This document shows, piece after piece, positions 15,414-24,001 of a stretch of 34,606 nucleotides of DNA (positions are counted from its first letter, which is position 1; each line of letters begins with the position of its first letter). Source of the stretch: an uncultured SAR86 cluster bacterium (lineage in GTDB: Bacteria > Pseudomonadota > Gammaproteobacteria > Magnimaribacterales > D2472); contig CACJSU010000005.1 of NCBI GenBank assembly GCA_902596165.1, positions 1-34,606 of the forward strand, in the 5' to 3' direction. The notes below the pieces were generated by a model. It saw only the letters and a program-made list of their open reading frames with translations. It was not told the origin of the DNA and made no database searches. The translations under genes were made by a program, and so were the position numbers.

Positions 15414-16952
15414 ATGAATATAGGCATATTAATTACTGATCAATCCAAAGATGAATATATTGATGAATTCATTGAATGGTGTGACTCTCAGGAATTTTTT
15501 AAGTGCAATTTGATTTTATACTCAATTCCTACAAAGCTATCTGTAAAAAATCTAGTTCCAATTTATTTATGGAAACTTATTAATTTTTTTGAAGTTTGGC
15601 TTAGCGTGCCTGGAAAAACCTCTTCTAAGAATCTTATACTAAAAAACAAAGATATAAAAAATATTAATGATCATAATTTAGATTTGTTCATAGCCTTCAG
15701 TTTTCATGAAAGTTTTAAGACTCTTTCGGAATTCTCTACTCATGGCCTTTTATTTTTTCACTCAGATGTAAATTTAAAAAATAAGATAGGCCCTCTAGGT
15801 TTTAGTGAAGTTCTTTCAAAAAAAAGCAACTCAGGATTTTCTATTATTCATTTTTCTAAAAAAGATCAAATTTTCCATCTTATGTTTGAAGGATATTTCC
15901 CAACTTTTAAATCTTTTTTTAAAAATATCAGATCCATTAATCAAAGAAAAATTTTTTATCTTCAAAATACCTTGCAGAAATTAATAAAATCTAATTTTGA
16001 TCTTCAGAATGCTAAGCAGCTCAGTCATGTATTAAAAGATCCTGATTATCCTTCGCTAAAAAAGCAAATTGAGTATCTTTATCATTTATTAGAATCAGCT
16101 ATTAGATCTGCTAAGAGTAAATATGTTTATTCTAAGTCAGTAGTATTTCAAGTTTTTTTTACAAAAAACAATTGGCAAAAAATTAAAGACGTAAATTTAG
16201 TGCCAATTGAAAATCCTACTGATGGATACTTTGCTGATCCTTTTTTAATAGAGCATGAGAACAACACATATTGCTTTATGGAAAATTTTAATTATGAAAC
16301 CCAAAAGGGTTCTATAGCAGCATGTATATTGAAAGATAACAGCTATAAGATTTTAGGTAATATCTTAGAGGAAAACTTCCATCTATCTTTCCCGTATTTA
16401 TTTAAGTTTAATTCTAAAATATATATGATCCCTGAATCTTGCGGAAACAGGGATATACGAATTTATGAGTGCAAATCTTTTCCTGATCAATGGAGCCTAA
16501 AAAAAGTTATTTTTAATGATATAAAGGCGGTTGATTCAATGATTTTCCCATTTGATGATAAGTGGTGGCTCTTTACTAATGTTAATCCAAATAATACAAG
16601 CGATAGATGTTCAGAGTTGTTAATTTTTTATTCAGATGATCCTATTAATGGGATTTGGTCAGCCCATGAGCTTAATCCTGTGATTGTAAATTCTAGCAAT
16701 GGAAGGAATGGCGGGCTTTTAAATCATAATGGCAATTTGTTTAGAGTTTCTCAAAAACAAGGATATGGGGAGTATGGCGTAGGTTTCGAGATAAACAAAA
16801 TTATTGCTTTAGATGAAAATATTTACCTTGAACAAGTGATCCAAGATCAAAATGAACCAATTTTCTCTGAAATGATAAATTCTCATCATTTGCACTCGAA
16901 CAACAAATATAGTGTTCTTGATAGATGGAGCTATAAAAAAATTATTAATTAA
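15414..16952 (+). CDS. Two-part protein: formyltransferase-like N-terminus + GINT1-like beta-propeller
   Basis: A 512-residue protein. Residues about 265-510 carry the repeats of a family of bacterial and plant proteins related to the N-terminal domain of the plant glycosyltransferase GINT1, a five-bladed propeller: GYFADPFLIEHENNTYCFMENF, FHLSFPYLFKFNSKIYMIPES, RIYECKSFPDQWSLKKV, VDSMIFPFDDKWWLFTN and GRNGGLLNHNGNLFRVSQ. The N-terminal part (MNIGILITD; FHSDVNLKNKIGPLGFSEVL near residue 115) may be a distant formyltransferase-like fold, as seen in related proteins. There is no signal peptide. Coding is richer in A/T runs and Lys/Asn/Phe than in its neighbours, as in glycan genes that move between strains. 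A role in surface polysaccharide or glycolipid synthesis is an inference from the family; the reaction is unknown. Confidence 0.7.
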   Translation: MNIGILITDQSKDEYIDEFIEWCDSQEFFKCNLILYSIPTKLSVKNLVPIYLWKLINFFEVWLSVPGKTSSKNLILKNKDIKNINDHNLDLFIAFSFHESFKTLSEFSTHGLLFFHSDVNLKNKIGPLGFSEVLSKKSNSGFSIIHFSKKDQIFHLMFEGYFPTFKSFFKNIRSINQRKIFYLQNTLQKLIKSNFDLQNAKQLSHVLKDPDYPSLKKQIEYLYHLLESAIRSAKSKYVYSKSVVFQVFFTKNNWQKIKDVNLVPIENPTDGYFADPFLIEHENNTYCFMENFNYETQKGSIAACILKDNSYKILGNILEENFHLSFPYLFKFNSKIYMIPESCGNRDIRIYECKSFPDQWSLKKVIFNDIKAVDSMIFPFDDKWWLFTNVNPNNTSDRCSELLIFYSDDPINGIWSAHELNPVIVNSSNGRNGGLLNHNGNLFRVSQKQGYGEYGVGFEINKIIALDENIYLEQVIQDQNEPIFSEMINSHHLHSNNKYSVLDRWSYKKIIN

Positions 16953-16960
16953 GGAGTTTT

Positions 16961-17614
16961 ATGAAAGTATCAGATGCAGTAGAGCAAAGAAGTTCAATTA
17001 GAGCTTTTTTAGATAGATCAGTAGAAAATTCATTAATTGAAAACTTACTTCAAAAATCATCAAGAGCGGCATCGGGAGGTAATTTGCAGCCATGGAAAGT
17101 TTATGTAATTAATAACTCTGCAATGAATGATTTTCTTGAATTTCAAACAAATTGGACCGAGCCTGAGGTTCCAGCTTACGATATTTATCCTCCAAAACTA
17201 AAAGAGCCCTATAGGACATCTAGGTACGAGCTAGGCGAACAAATGTATGAACTGTTGGGTATAGGAAGAGATAATAAAGATGCAAGACTGGCACAAGTTA
17301 TGCAGAACTTTAGATTCTTTGGAGCGCCCTGTGCTTTTTTCTGCTATGTTGATCGACAAATGGGCCCTCCTCAATGGTCTGATTTAGGAATGTTTTTACA
17401 AACTTTTATGTTATTGGCTAAAGAAGCTGGGTTAGACACTTGTGCTCAAGAGGCTTGGTCAGTGAAGCATGATAGTGTTTCTAAGTTTGTAAAAGCTGAA
17501 GATAGCGACATATTATTTTGCGGTATGGCAATAGGGTATAGAGATGAAAGTGCTGCAGTTAACTCATTAAAGTCAGAAAGAAGGCCGCTAAAAGAATGGG
17601 CTAAATTTTTATAA
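16961..17614 (+). CDS. Nitroreductase family FMN-dependent oxidoreductase
   Basis: A 217-residue NAD(P)H:FMN oxidoreductase. The phosphate-binding start RSSIRAFLDRSV at residue 10, SRAASGGNLQPWKVYVI at 35, the middle segment MGPPQWSDLGMFLQTFMLLAKEAGLDTCAQEAW at 130-160, and the C-terminal GMAIGY are family marks. The natural substrate cannot be told; such enzymes reduce nitro-aromatics, quinones or enones. AAGGAG just before the ATG (16952-16957) supports the start. The gene follows the beta-propeller gene by eight bases and precedes tadA by 16, so the three may share a transcript although their functions are unrelated. Confidence 0.9.
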   Translation: MKVSDAVEQRSSIRAFLDRSVENSLIENLLQKSSRAASGGNLQPWKVYVINNSAMNDFLEFQTNWTEPEVPAYDIYPPKLKEPYRTSRYELGEQMYELLGIGRDNKDARLAQVMQNFRFFGAPCAFFCYVDRQMGPPQWSDLGMFLQTFMLLAKEAGLDTCAQEAWSVKHDSVSKFVKAEDSDILFCGMAIGYRDESAAVNSLKSERRPLKEWAKFL

Positions 17615-17630
17615 GAAACACCTAATTAAC

Positions 17631-18107
17631 TTGTCGACAGTCAATAAGAATATTAATCACTTCATGACTGAAGCTATGAATATGGCAAAGTTAGCATTCA
17701 ATAATGATGAGGTGCCAGTAGGTGCAATTGTTGTAAATAATGGAAAAATTATTGGGAGAGGCTTCAATCAAGTAGTAGCAAAAAATTCAGTTTCATCTCA
17801 TGCAGAAATAAATGCAATTAATGAAGCAAGTCAATTTATAAAAAATTATCGATTAATAGGGTGTGATATCTTCGTGACTTTAGAGCCTTGTCATATGTGT
17901 GCAAAAGCAATAGTAGATTCCAGAATAGATACTTTATATTTTGGTGCAAACGAACCAAAAACAGGCGCAATTGAATCAATCGATCAATTTCTTGATAGAG
18001 ACGACCTTAATCACAAAGTTCTTTATAGTGGGGGACATATGAAGCAGCAATCATCCAATCTTCTTAAAAAATTTTTTCAATCTAAGAGATTACAGCAATC
18101 TTCCTGA
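17631..18107 (+). CDS. tadA: tRNA-specific adenosine deaminase
   Basis: TadA converts adenosine 34 of tRNA-Arg (ACG) to inosine. The 158-residue product has EVPVGAIVVNNGKIIGRGFN near residue 27, the zinc and catalytic motif HAEINAI (His ligand and proton-shuttle Glu) near 57, and PCHMCAKAIVDSRI (two Cys ligands) near 87, then FGANEPKTGA. The likely start is a TTG at 17631, since the segment INHFMTEAMNMAKLAF then aligns with the E. coli N-terminus; an ATG at 17664 would cut off part of the first helix. It ends three bases from the convergent xthA gene. Confidence 0.94.
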   Translation: MSTVNKNINHFMTEAMNMAKLAFNNDEVPVGAIVVNNGKIIGRGFNQVVAKNSVSSHAEINAINEASQFIKNYRLIGCDIFVTLEPCHMCAKAIVDSRIDTLYFGANEPKTGAIESIDQFLDRDDLNHKVLYSGGHMKQQSSNLLKKFFQSKRLQQSS

Positions 18108-18110
18108 GTA

Positions 18111-18920
18111 TTATTTTAATTCTAGCCAAATTGGACAATGATCTGATGGTTTTTCCATTGCCCTAGCAGAATAGTCTATTCCTGTATTTGCCATTGCATG
18201 CTCTAAATTTTCTGATAATAGTATGTGATCAATTCTTAATCCTCTTTTAGGGTCATCATCAAACATTTTTGAGCGGTAATCGAACCATGAATAAATTGAT
18301 CCCTCATCAGGATTTTGTATTCTCCATGAATCTATAAAACCTAAGTCTCTAATTTTATTCCACATTTCTATTTCTTCTGGAAGAAATGCTGTTTTCCCAT
18401 CTCGCAACCATCTCTTTACATTTTGTTCGCCTATTCCAATATCTAATTGTGTAGGAGCAACATTAAAGTCCCCCATTACAATCAAATTCTCTTCAACTTT
18501 TTTAAGTTTTTTGATGTGATTTTCCAGGTCATCATAAAATTTTATTTTTTTTGGAAATTTTGTTTCATGTGATCTATTTTCTCCTTGAGGAAAATAGCCA
18601 TTCATAATGATAATTTTTTTTCTTTTCCATTTAAAAGTAGCCTGAATAAATCTTTTTTGGTCTTCCTCTGAATCACCTACAAAGCCTTTTTGAACATTCT
18701 CAGGCTTTTTTTTGCTTAGAATTGCCACCCCATAGTGACCTTTTTGTCCCCAAAATTCTGGGTGATATCCAATTTCTTTGATCTCATCAATTGGAAACTC
18801 AGGATCATTTACTTTAGTTTCTTGTATTCCAATTACATCGGGATCGATGGTATCTCTAAGATGAATAAGTTGGTGGGGGCGAGCTCTTATGCTATTTATA
18901 TTAAAAGATACAATTTTCAT
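18111..18920 (-). CDS. xthA: Exodeoxyribonuclease III
   Basis: AP endonuclease and 3'-5' exonuclease of base excision repair. The 269-residue product is collinear with E. coli XthA: KIVSFNINSIRARPHQL with the metal-binding Asn at the start, IGIQETKV with the metal-binding Glu near residue 34, NGYFPQGENRSHETKF near 107, GDFNVAPTQLDIGIG near 150, LRIDHILLS near 228 and the final EKPSDHCPIWLEL with the catalytic Asp-His. It is the downstream gene to the protease on the same strand, separated by three bases. Confidence 0.97.
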   Translation of the reverse strand: MKIVSFNINSIRARPHQLIHLRDTIDPDVIGIQETKVNDPEFPIDEIKEIGYHPEFWGQKGHYGVAILSKKKPENVQKGFVGDSEEDQKRFIQATFKWKRKKIIIMNGYFPQGENRSHETKFPKKIKFYDDLENHIKKLKKVEENLIVMGDFNVAPTQLDIGIGEQNVKRWLRDGKTAFLPEEIEMWNKIRDLGFIDSWRIQNPDEGSIYSWFDYRSKMFDDDPKRGLRIDHILLSENLEHAMANTGIDYSARAMEKPSDHCPIWLELK

Positions 18921-18923
18921 ATT

Positions 18924-21041
18924 TTATGCAGCTTTAGATAGGAAAATATTTTGATTAAATATTGTATAGTCTGAAAGTATTTGCATGCCTTCGTTTAGGA
19001 GATAATCATTATCAACGTCTATCTCATGATCATTTTTACTGTCTTCATCCTCTTTGGCATCATTATAATCCTCCATGTCCTCGAACGAACTAAAAGTTTC
19101 TAAATTAAGAGAGGCTCGTCTCTTATTTTCTATCTCTAAAGCCCATGATTGTCTTTCTTCTTTTTCAATTTTTCTATTTTTTAAGTTTAAAGAAATAACT
19201 TCTTTATTTTTTTGGATTTCATATCTTTTTCTTATATCAAGGATATATTGTAAGTTAGGACTTTGGTTTACTCTTGTTAAATGTTCATCATTTAATTTGG
19301 AGATCAAGGATGACCCCATAGAAAATTTCTTAAAACGCACTGGTTTGATTTCATCCCATGGAAGAGCTGTATCGTATGAACTTTCACCAATTTCTTCAAT
19401 ATCCCAGGTGCTTGGTAATGTAATATCAGGATGTATGCCTTTGCTTTGCATCCCAGCTCCAGTAATTCTATAAAACTTTGATTCAGTAATTTTGATTTGC
19501 CCTGAGCTCAAATTATCTAATTTTTGAACAGTCCCTTTCCCAAATGTTTTTTGTCCTATGATTATCCCCCTTTGATAATCTTGAATAGCTCCTGCAAAAA
19601 TTTCTGATGCAGAAGCAGAATATCTATCAACCATAACTGCCATTGGCTTTTTCCAAATTTGCTTAGCCCTAGCATCTCCCCAAGGTCTTACGCTTCCATT
19701 GCTTTCTTTTACTTGCAATGTTGCTCCAGAGGAAACAAACAATCCAGTTAATTTATTTGCCTCAAAAAGGGAGCCACCAGAATTACCCCTGAGATCAATC
19801 AAAACAGCATCAACCCTCTGATCAGTAAATTTTCGAAGTATGGTTTCAACATCTTTTGAGCTGCTTCTAAAATCAGGCTCTCTATTTCGCCATGCTTTGA
19901 AATCTATATAAAAGGTAGGTAAATCTATTATACCAACCTTTATTGTTTCCAAATTTCTTTGAATTTCAATTATCCTAGATTTTGCTGCTTGTTCCTCAAG
20001 TTTCACCTCTTCACGAGTAATTGTTACAAATTTCCTTTCACTAAAATCCTCTGTTTTTCCTGGAATAAGCTCTAACTCTACTTTAGTGCCGGCTTTACCT
20101 CGAATTAATTGAACCACTTCATCTATTCTCCATCCCACAACATCAGTTGGAGTTGAATTCGATTCTTCAACTTGAGATATCTTAACTATTTTGTCATCTG
20201 GATTAATTTTTCCTGTTTTTTCCGCTGGACCCCCAGGTACAACGCTCACTATGGTTGGATAATCATCCTCTGTTGTAAGCAAAGCTCCAATTCCCTCAAG
20301 CTTTAAACTCATTGCCATTTCAAAATCCTCAGCTGATTTGGGAGAGAAGTATGAAGAATGTGGATCAAAATAAGACGTCAAATTATTCATAGAAATTGAA
20401 AAGACATCTTCCTCATTTCTCTGAGATATTCTGCGAAGTCTATTTTTGTACCTTTTCACAATAGTTTCTGTAGCTTCGTCTAAATCTTTATTGGCAAGCA
20501 TGGATGTTAAAACATCATTTTTTGCTAGTCTTTTCCATGCTTTCTTAAGTTCAAATTTGCTCTTCTGCCATTTTTTTTGCTCACCATCAATCAAGATGAT
20601 TTCTTCTTTTGTGAAATCAAAATTCTTTTTAGTAACTTCTCTGAGTTGATAGTTAGTTGCCTCAATTAACCGGTTAAAGTAAAGATTTATAAATTCAAAC
20701 TTAGACTTTAAGTCTATAGAGCAAAGAGAGGATTTTGAGAATTTTTTTTGATAACTAGTTGGATTATCAGATTGAAAAAATTTTCTTTTAAATGAGAGCA
20801 TTTCATTTTTCGTGAAATATATTTTTTGTGAATCCAGCTGATTCACTAACGCATCAAATATCTCAGAATTAATCGAGCTCAAGTCCTTATCATTAAAAAA
20901 ATGTTCGCTGGTCATCTTTTTATAAATTTCCTGGCACAGCTCTTGTTTTTCCTCCGATACAGTTATATTGATCTTTGCACCAACGCCAATGCTAAGCAAA
21001 AGTATTGCAATGAAGCTAAAAGCTTTTTTCTGTTTAAACAA
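18924..21041 (-). CDS. prc: C-terminal processing (tail-specific) protease, S41 family
   Basis: Periplasmic protease that trims C-termini of exported proteins. The 705-residue product starts with a signal peptide (FKQKKAFSFIAILLLSIGVGA), then an N-terminal helical domain, a PDZ domain from about residue 245 (LKLEGIGALLTTEDDYPTIVSVVPGGPAEKTG), the S41 core with LIDLRGNSGGSLFEA near 420, the catalytic Ser in RYSASASEIFAGAI near 478 and the catalytic Lys in IIGQKTFGKGTVQ near 503, and a C-terminal DUF3340-type helical region rich in charged residues. Length is close to E. coli Prc (~680). The start codon is TTG; no ATG would preserve the signal peptide. Divergent from the DsbA-like gene with 25 bases between. 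Confidence 0.94.
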   Translation of the reverse strand: MFKQKKAFSFIAILLLSIGVGAKINITVSEEKQELCQEIYKKMTSEHFFNDKDLSSINSEIFDALVNQLDSQKIYFTKNEMLSFKRKFFQSDNPTSYQKKFSKSSLCSIDLKSKFEFINLYFNRLIEATNYQLREVTKKNFDFTKEEIILIDGEQKKWQKSKFELKKAWKRLAKNDVLTSMLANKDLDEATETIVKRYKNRLRRISQRNEEDVFSISMNNLTSYFDPHSSYFSPKSAEDFEMAMSLKLEGIGALLTTEDDYPTIVSVVPGGPAEKTGKINPDDKIVKISQVEESNSTPTDVVGWRIDEVVQLIRGKAGTKVELELIPGKTEDFSERKFVTITREEVKLEEQAAKSRIIEIQRNLETIKVGIIDLPTFYIDFKAWRNREPDFRSSSKDVETILRKFTDQRVDAVLIDLRGNSGGSLFEANKLTGLFVSSGATLQVKESNGSVRPWGDARAKQIWKKPMAVMVDRYSASASEIFAGAIQDYQRGIIIGQKTFGKGTVQKLDNLSSGQIKITESKFYRITGAGMQSKGIHPDITLPSTWDIEEIGESSYDTALPWDEIKPVRFKKFSMGSSLISKLNDEHLTRVNQSPNLQYILDIRKRYEIQKNKEVISLNLKNRKIEKEERQSWALEIENKRRASLNLETFSSFEDMEDYNDAKEDEDSKNDHEIDVDNDYLLNEGMQILSDYTIFNQNIFLSKAA

Positions 21042-21066
21042 GATAATTAATTTACAATATTTATTA

Positions 21067-21681
21067 ATGATGAAAGCTAACTATATAGAATTTTACTTTG
21101 ACTGTTCAAGCCCTTGGACATATTTAGCATTTGCCGAAATTGTATCATTTTCAGAAAGACATGAGCTAGATATAGACTGGAAGCCAGTGCTGGTTGGAGG
21201 AGTTTTTAATACAGTTAATCAAGATGTATATGAGTTTAGAAAAAAACCTAATCCTTTAAAGCTCAACTACTCAAATGATGACTTGCATTTATGGTCAAAG
21301 GTAAGAGGAATTAGCATTAGCTTTCCCGAAGTTTTCCCAGTTAATTCAGTAAAAGCAATGCGTGGTTGCTTGTATGCTAACAAAGAAAATCAATTGGTTG
21401 AGTTTGCTGACAATGTGTTTCAAGCTTATTGGAGTGTAGGTAAAGATATCAGCCAGGAAGACTTATTGGTCGAGATTGCTGAGAATTCAAATTTAGATAC
21501 TGAAGAGTTTAAAAAATTTATAGCTTCGCAAGAGGCCAAAGATCTATTGATCAAAAATACTGATGAGTTAATTGAGCGCGGAGGTTTTGGTTCGCCAACT
21601 TTTTTTTATAAAGAAAAAATGTTTTTTGGAAATGATCGCTTGCATCTTTTAGAAGAAGCAATTTCAAAAAATTTAATTTAA
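21067..21681 (+). CDS. DsbA-family / 2-hydroxychromene-2-carboxylate isomerase-like protein
   Basis: A 204-residue thioredoxin-fold protein of the kappa-GST/HCCA isomerase group. The N-terminus IEFYFDCSSPWTYLAF has Ser-Ser-Pro in place of a CxxC motif, so it is a glutathione-dependent isomerase or transferase rather than a disulfide oxidase. Further marks are WKPVLVGGVFN near residue 40, FPVNSVKAMRGCLYA near 95, and the GGFGSPTFFYKEKMFFGNDRLHLLEEAI ending typical of HCCA isomerases. True 2-hydroxychromene activity (naphthalene pathway) is not implied. The start is one of two adjacent ATG codons (21067, 21070). A TACAAT box lies eight bases before the first. The 3' end overlaps the convergent acyl-CoA dehydrogenase gene by four bases. 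Confidence 0.86.
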   Translation: MMKANYIEFYFDCSSPWTYLAFAEIVSFSERHELDIDWKPVLVGGVFNTVNQDVYEFRKKPNPLKLNYSNDDLHLWSKVRGISISFPEVFPVNSVKAMRGCLYANKENQLVEFADNVFQAYWSVGKDISQEDLLVEIAENSNLDTEEFKKFIASQEAKDLLIKNTDELIERGGFGSPTFFYKEKMFFGNDRLHLLEEAISKNLI

Positions 21682-22763
21682 ACCTGCGTTTTATATGCTT
21701 CTTCTCGAACAAGTTCTGGGCTACCAAGAATTTGACGATTTAACCCAATTCGTTTGAACCAGTAATGCAGGCCAAGCAAGTCTGTAAAACCCATGCCACC
21801 ATGAACCTCTGTGGCTTTCTTCGCTATACCTTTGGCCATTTCGGAGACATGTGCTTTTGCATGACAAGCCATTAATCTCGCCTCAGCAGGAGAATGGTCG
21901 TGGCAATGCGCAGCGTGCCAAACTAATGCGTAGCAGGGCTCCAAGTCAGCAGCCATCTCTGCACACATATGTTTTACAGCCTGAAATGATCCAATTGCTC
22001 TGCCAAACTGTTTTCGCTCCTTAGCATAATCAACTGCCTTATCTATCATGGTCTGTGAAGCGCCAAGAGAATCTGCAGCAAGCATAATCCTACCAGCATC
22101 AATTGCTTGATTGATTGGGTTTATTGAATCAGAAGAATTTTCTAGCAGTTCTGCTTCCAAGTTTTTGCAAATCACTTCTGAATATTGTCTGGTTTTATCA
22201 ACTGTGGTTAGTTTGACTATTTCTATGTTTGAAGATTTTGCATCTACAACAAATATCTGACCTTTTTCATCTGCAAGTAATAAATGAGTTGCATCATTAG
22301 CATCGAGCACAAACATAGCTCTTCCATTTAAAGAATGGTCCGAAAACGTTATTCCAGCATCATTTCTTTTACCGATGAATTCAGTAAAACCAACTCCAAA
22401 TCGATATTCATTGGTGGCAATTTTAGAAAGATAATTTTCTTGCTGAGTTTTGCTACCTGCGTGCTTAATAGCTGTCGGCGCCATAACATAGGGTGCAATA
22501 AATGGAATAGGGCCAACACCACCTCCTAAAGCTTCTGAGACGACAGCGGCAAAGAGCAAATCCAAGCCTAGGCCACCAAATTCTTCTGGAATTAAGAGCG
22601 CATTTATTCCTAGATTAAGCAAACCTTGATGAATTTCTGCAGAAAGGTTCTTTTCATCACCGTTAGCAATATGCTTAATATTATCTATCGTGGCATACTC
22701 TTCTAGATATTTTCTTACATTGTCCTGAAAAAAAGATTGTTCTTCTGATAAACCAAAATACAT
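21678..22763 (-). CDS. Acyl-CoA dehydrogenase-like protein, probable non-catalytic partner subunit
   Basis: A 361-residue acyl-CoA dehydrogenase (ACAD) fold: N-terminal helices (MYFGLSEEQSFFQDNVRKYL), LGINALLIPEEFGGLGLDLL near residue 55, and the C-terminal FAD-binding DYAKERKQFGRAIGSFQAVKHMCAEMA near 240 and EVHGGMGFTDLLGLHYWFKR near 325. Neither known catalytic Glu position is filled: the IVD-type site reads AGRIM (Arg), the GFTWE-type position is Leu, and no YEGT motif exists. Such proteins pair with a second ACAD in heterotetramers, for example in mycobacterial cholesterol side-chain breakdown. The upstream neighbour, one base away, is the likely partner. Last gene of the operon. Confidence 0.85.
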   Translation of the reverse strand: MYFGLSEEQSFFQDNVRKYLEEYATIDNIKHIANGDEKNLSAEIHQGLLNLGINALLIPEEFGGLGLDLLFAAVVSEALGGGVGPIPFIAPYVMAPTAIKHAGSKTQQENYLSKIATNEYRFGVGFTEFIGKRNDAGITFSDHSLNGRAMFVLDANDATHLLLADEKGQIFVVDAKSSNIEIVKLTTVDKTRQYSEVICKNLEAELLENSSDSINPINQAIDAGRIMLAADSLGASQTMIDKAVDYAKERKQFGRAIGSFQAVKHMCAEMAADLEPCYALVWHAAHCHDHSPAEARLMACHAKAHVSEMAKGIAKKATEVHGGMGFTDLLGLHYWFKRIGLNRQILGSPELVREEAYKTQV

Positions 22764-22764
22764 T

Positions 22765-23988
22765 TTATGCTCCCTCTACTTTTGGTTCTTTAGGCATGCC
22801 TAGACCTCGTTCGGCAATGATATTCTTTTGAATTTGACTGGTACCTCCGCCGATAATCAGGCCAAGAAAATACATGTATATGAATTGCCAGGTGCCATCA
22901 TTTTTAAGATGTGGGCTATTTTCATACAAGGTTCCAATTTCACCCATCACATCAATGGCAAGGCCTTCTAGCTCATGTCTTAGTTCTGTTCCAGTAAGTT
23001 TTTGAATCATCTTACCTATCTTGACATCAGCTCCAGGATTTAGCTTGGCTGATAGCAGTCTTAATGCATGAGATTGCTGGGCTAAAACTTTGCCTTGAAT
23101 TTGCATCAATCGATCTCTATAAATTGGGTGCTCAATTAATGGCTTGCCATCTAGTGTTTCTTCTTTCATAAGATGCATAAGCATATTTACTCTATTCATG
23201 GTTGCATCTGGTGGAGCCAAGGAGCCTCTTTCATGACCTAAAGTTGCATTTGCAACAGCCCAGCCTTCACCTCTTTTACCCACAATATTGCTGGCTGGAA
23301 TTTTTACATCTGTAAAAAAGACCTCATTAAATCCAGCCTTTAAAGTCATATCTACCAGGGGTCTAATTTCAATGCCTGGAGTATCCATTGGGATCAATAA
23401 GTAGCTTATTCCAGCGTGTTTTGGTGCATCTGGCTCTGTTCTAACAAGACAAAAGCACATTTGTGAGTATTGGGCGGTACTGGTCCAAATTTTTTGACCA
23501 TTGATCACCCATTCATCACCAACCAACTCTCCCTTAGTTTGTAAGCTTGCCAGATCACTCCCCGCATTTGGCTCAGAATAACCTTGGCACCAAATCATTT
23601 CTCCATGGAGTGTGGGCTTGATATAAGCTTCCTTTTGTTCCTTGGTACCCATCTCTAATAATGTTGGAACCAACATATCAATTCCCTGGCCACCCATGGG
23701 ACCCGGCGTATTAGATTTTGAGAACTCTGCAGCAATAATTCTGCTTTTTAGGATATCTGCTTCACCGCCATATCCTCCGTATTCTTTTGGAACTGAGCGT
23801 GCAAAATAACCATTCTCAATTAAGGTTTTTTGCCATTCAGACCTAGACATTTTAGGTCCACCAGATCCTCCTGAACTTCCCAGTGGATTATTAGAACCAT
23901 CTGTGAAAGATAGTCCTTCATATTTTTTACAAAAGCTTTGAACCTCTTTGGTAAATTCTTGATACTCTGGTCCGTATTCTAAATCCAT
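22765..23988 (-). CDS. Acyl-CoA dehydrogenase, probable catalytic subunit of a heteromeric pair
   Basis: FAD-dependent enzyme that introduces the alpha,beta double bond into an acyl-CoA. The 407-residue product shows WCQGYSEPNAGSDLASLQTKGELVGDEWVINGQKIWTS at 133-170 (FAD and substrate site), FNEVFFTDVKIPASNIVG near 220, and the C-terminal GGGTSQIQKNIIAERGLGMP. The usual EGT Glu is Gly here (GGGT). Glu253 in GHERGS sits where isovaleryl-CoA and long-chain dehydrogenases carry their base, so the protein is probably catalytic, in the style of ChsE1-type subunits. AAGGAAG lies shortly before the ATG. It is followed by the shorter ACAD-like partner after one base. Confidence 0.9.
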   Translation of the reverse strand: MDLEYGPEYQEFTKEVQSFCKKYEGLSFTDGSNNPLGSSGGSGGPKMSRSEWQKTLIENGYFARSVPKEYGGYGGEADILKSRIIAAEFSKSNTPGPMGGQGIDMLVPTLLEMGTKEQKEAYIKPTLHGEMIWCQGYSEPNAGSDLASLQTKGELVGDEWVINGQKIWTSTAQYSQMCFCLVRTEPDAPKHAGISYLLIPMDTPGIEIRPLVDMTLKAGFNEVFFTDVKIPASNIVGKRGEGWAVANATLGHERGSLAPPDATMNRVNMLMHLMKEETLDGKPLIEHPIYRDRLMQIQGKVLAQQSHALRLLSAKLNPGADVKIGKMIQKLTGTELRHELEGLAIDVMGEIGTLYENSPHLKNDGTWQFIYMYFLGLIIGGGTSQIQKNIIAERGLGMPKEPKVEGA

Positions 23989-24001
23989 AAATCTTCCTTA
24001 T

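Noticed and set aside
16149-16160. Other long T runs (for example near 16151 and 21600) as frameshift sites
   Set aside because: The reading frames pass through them intact and the proteins match their families on both sides.
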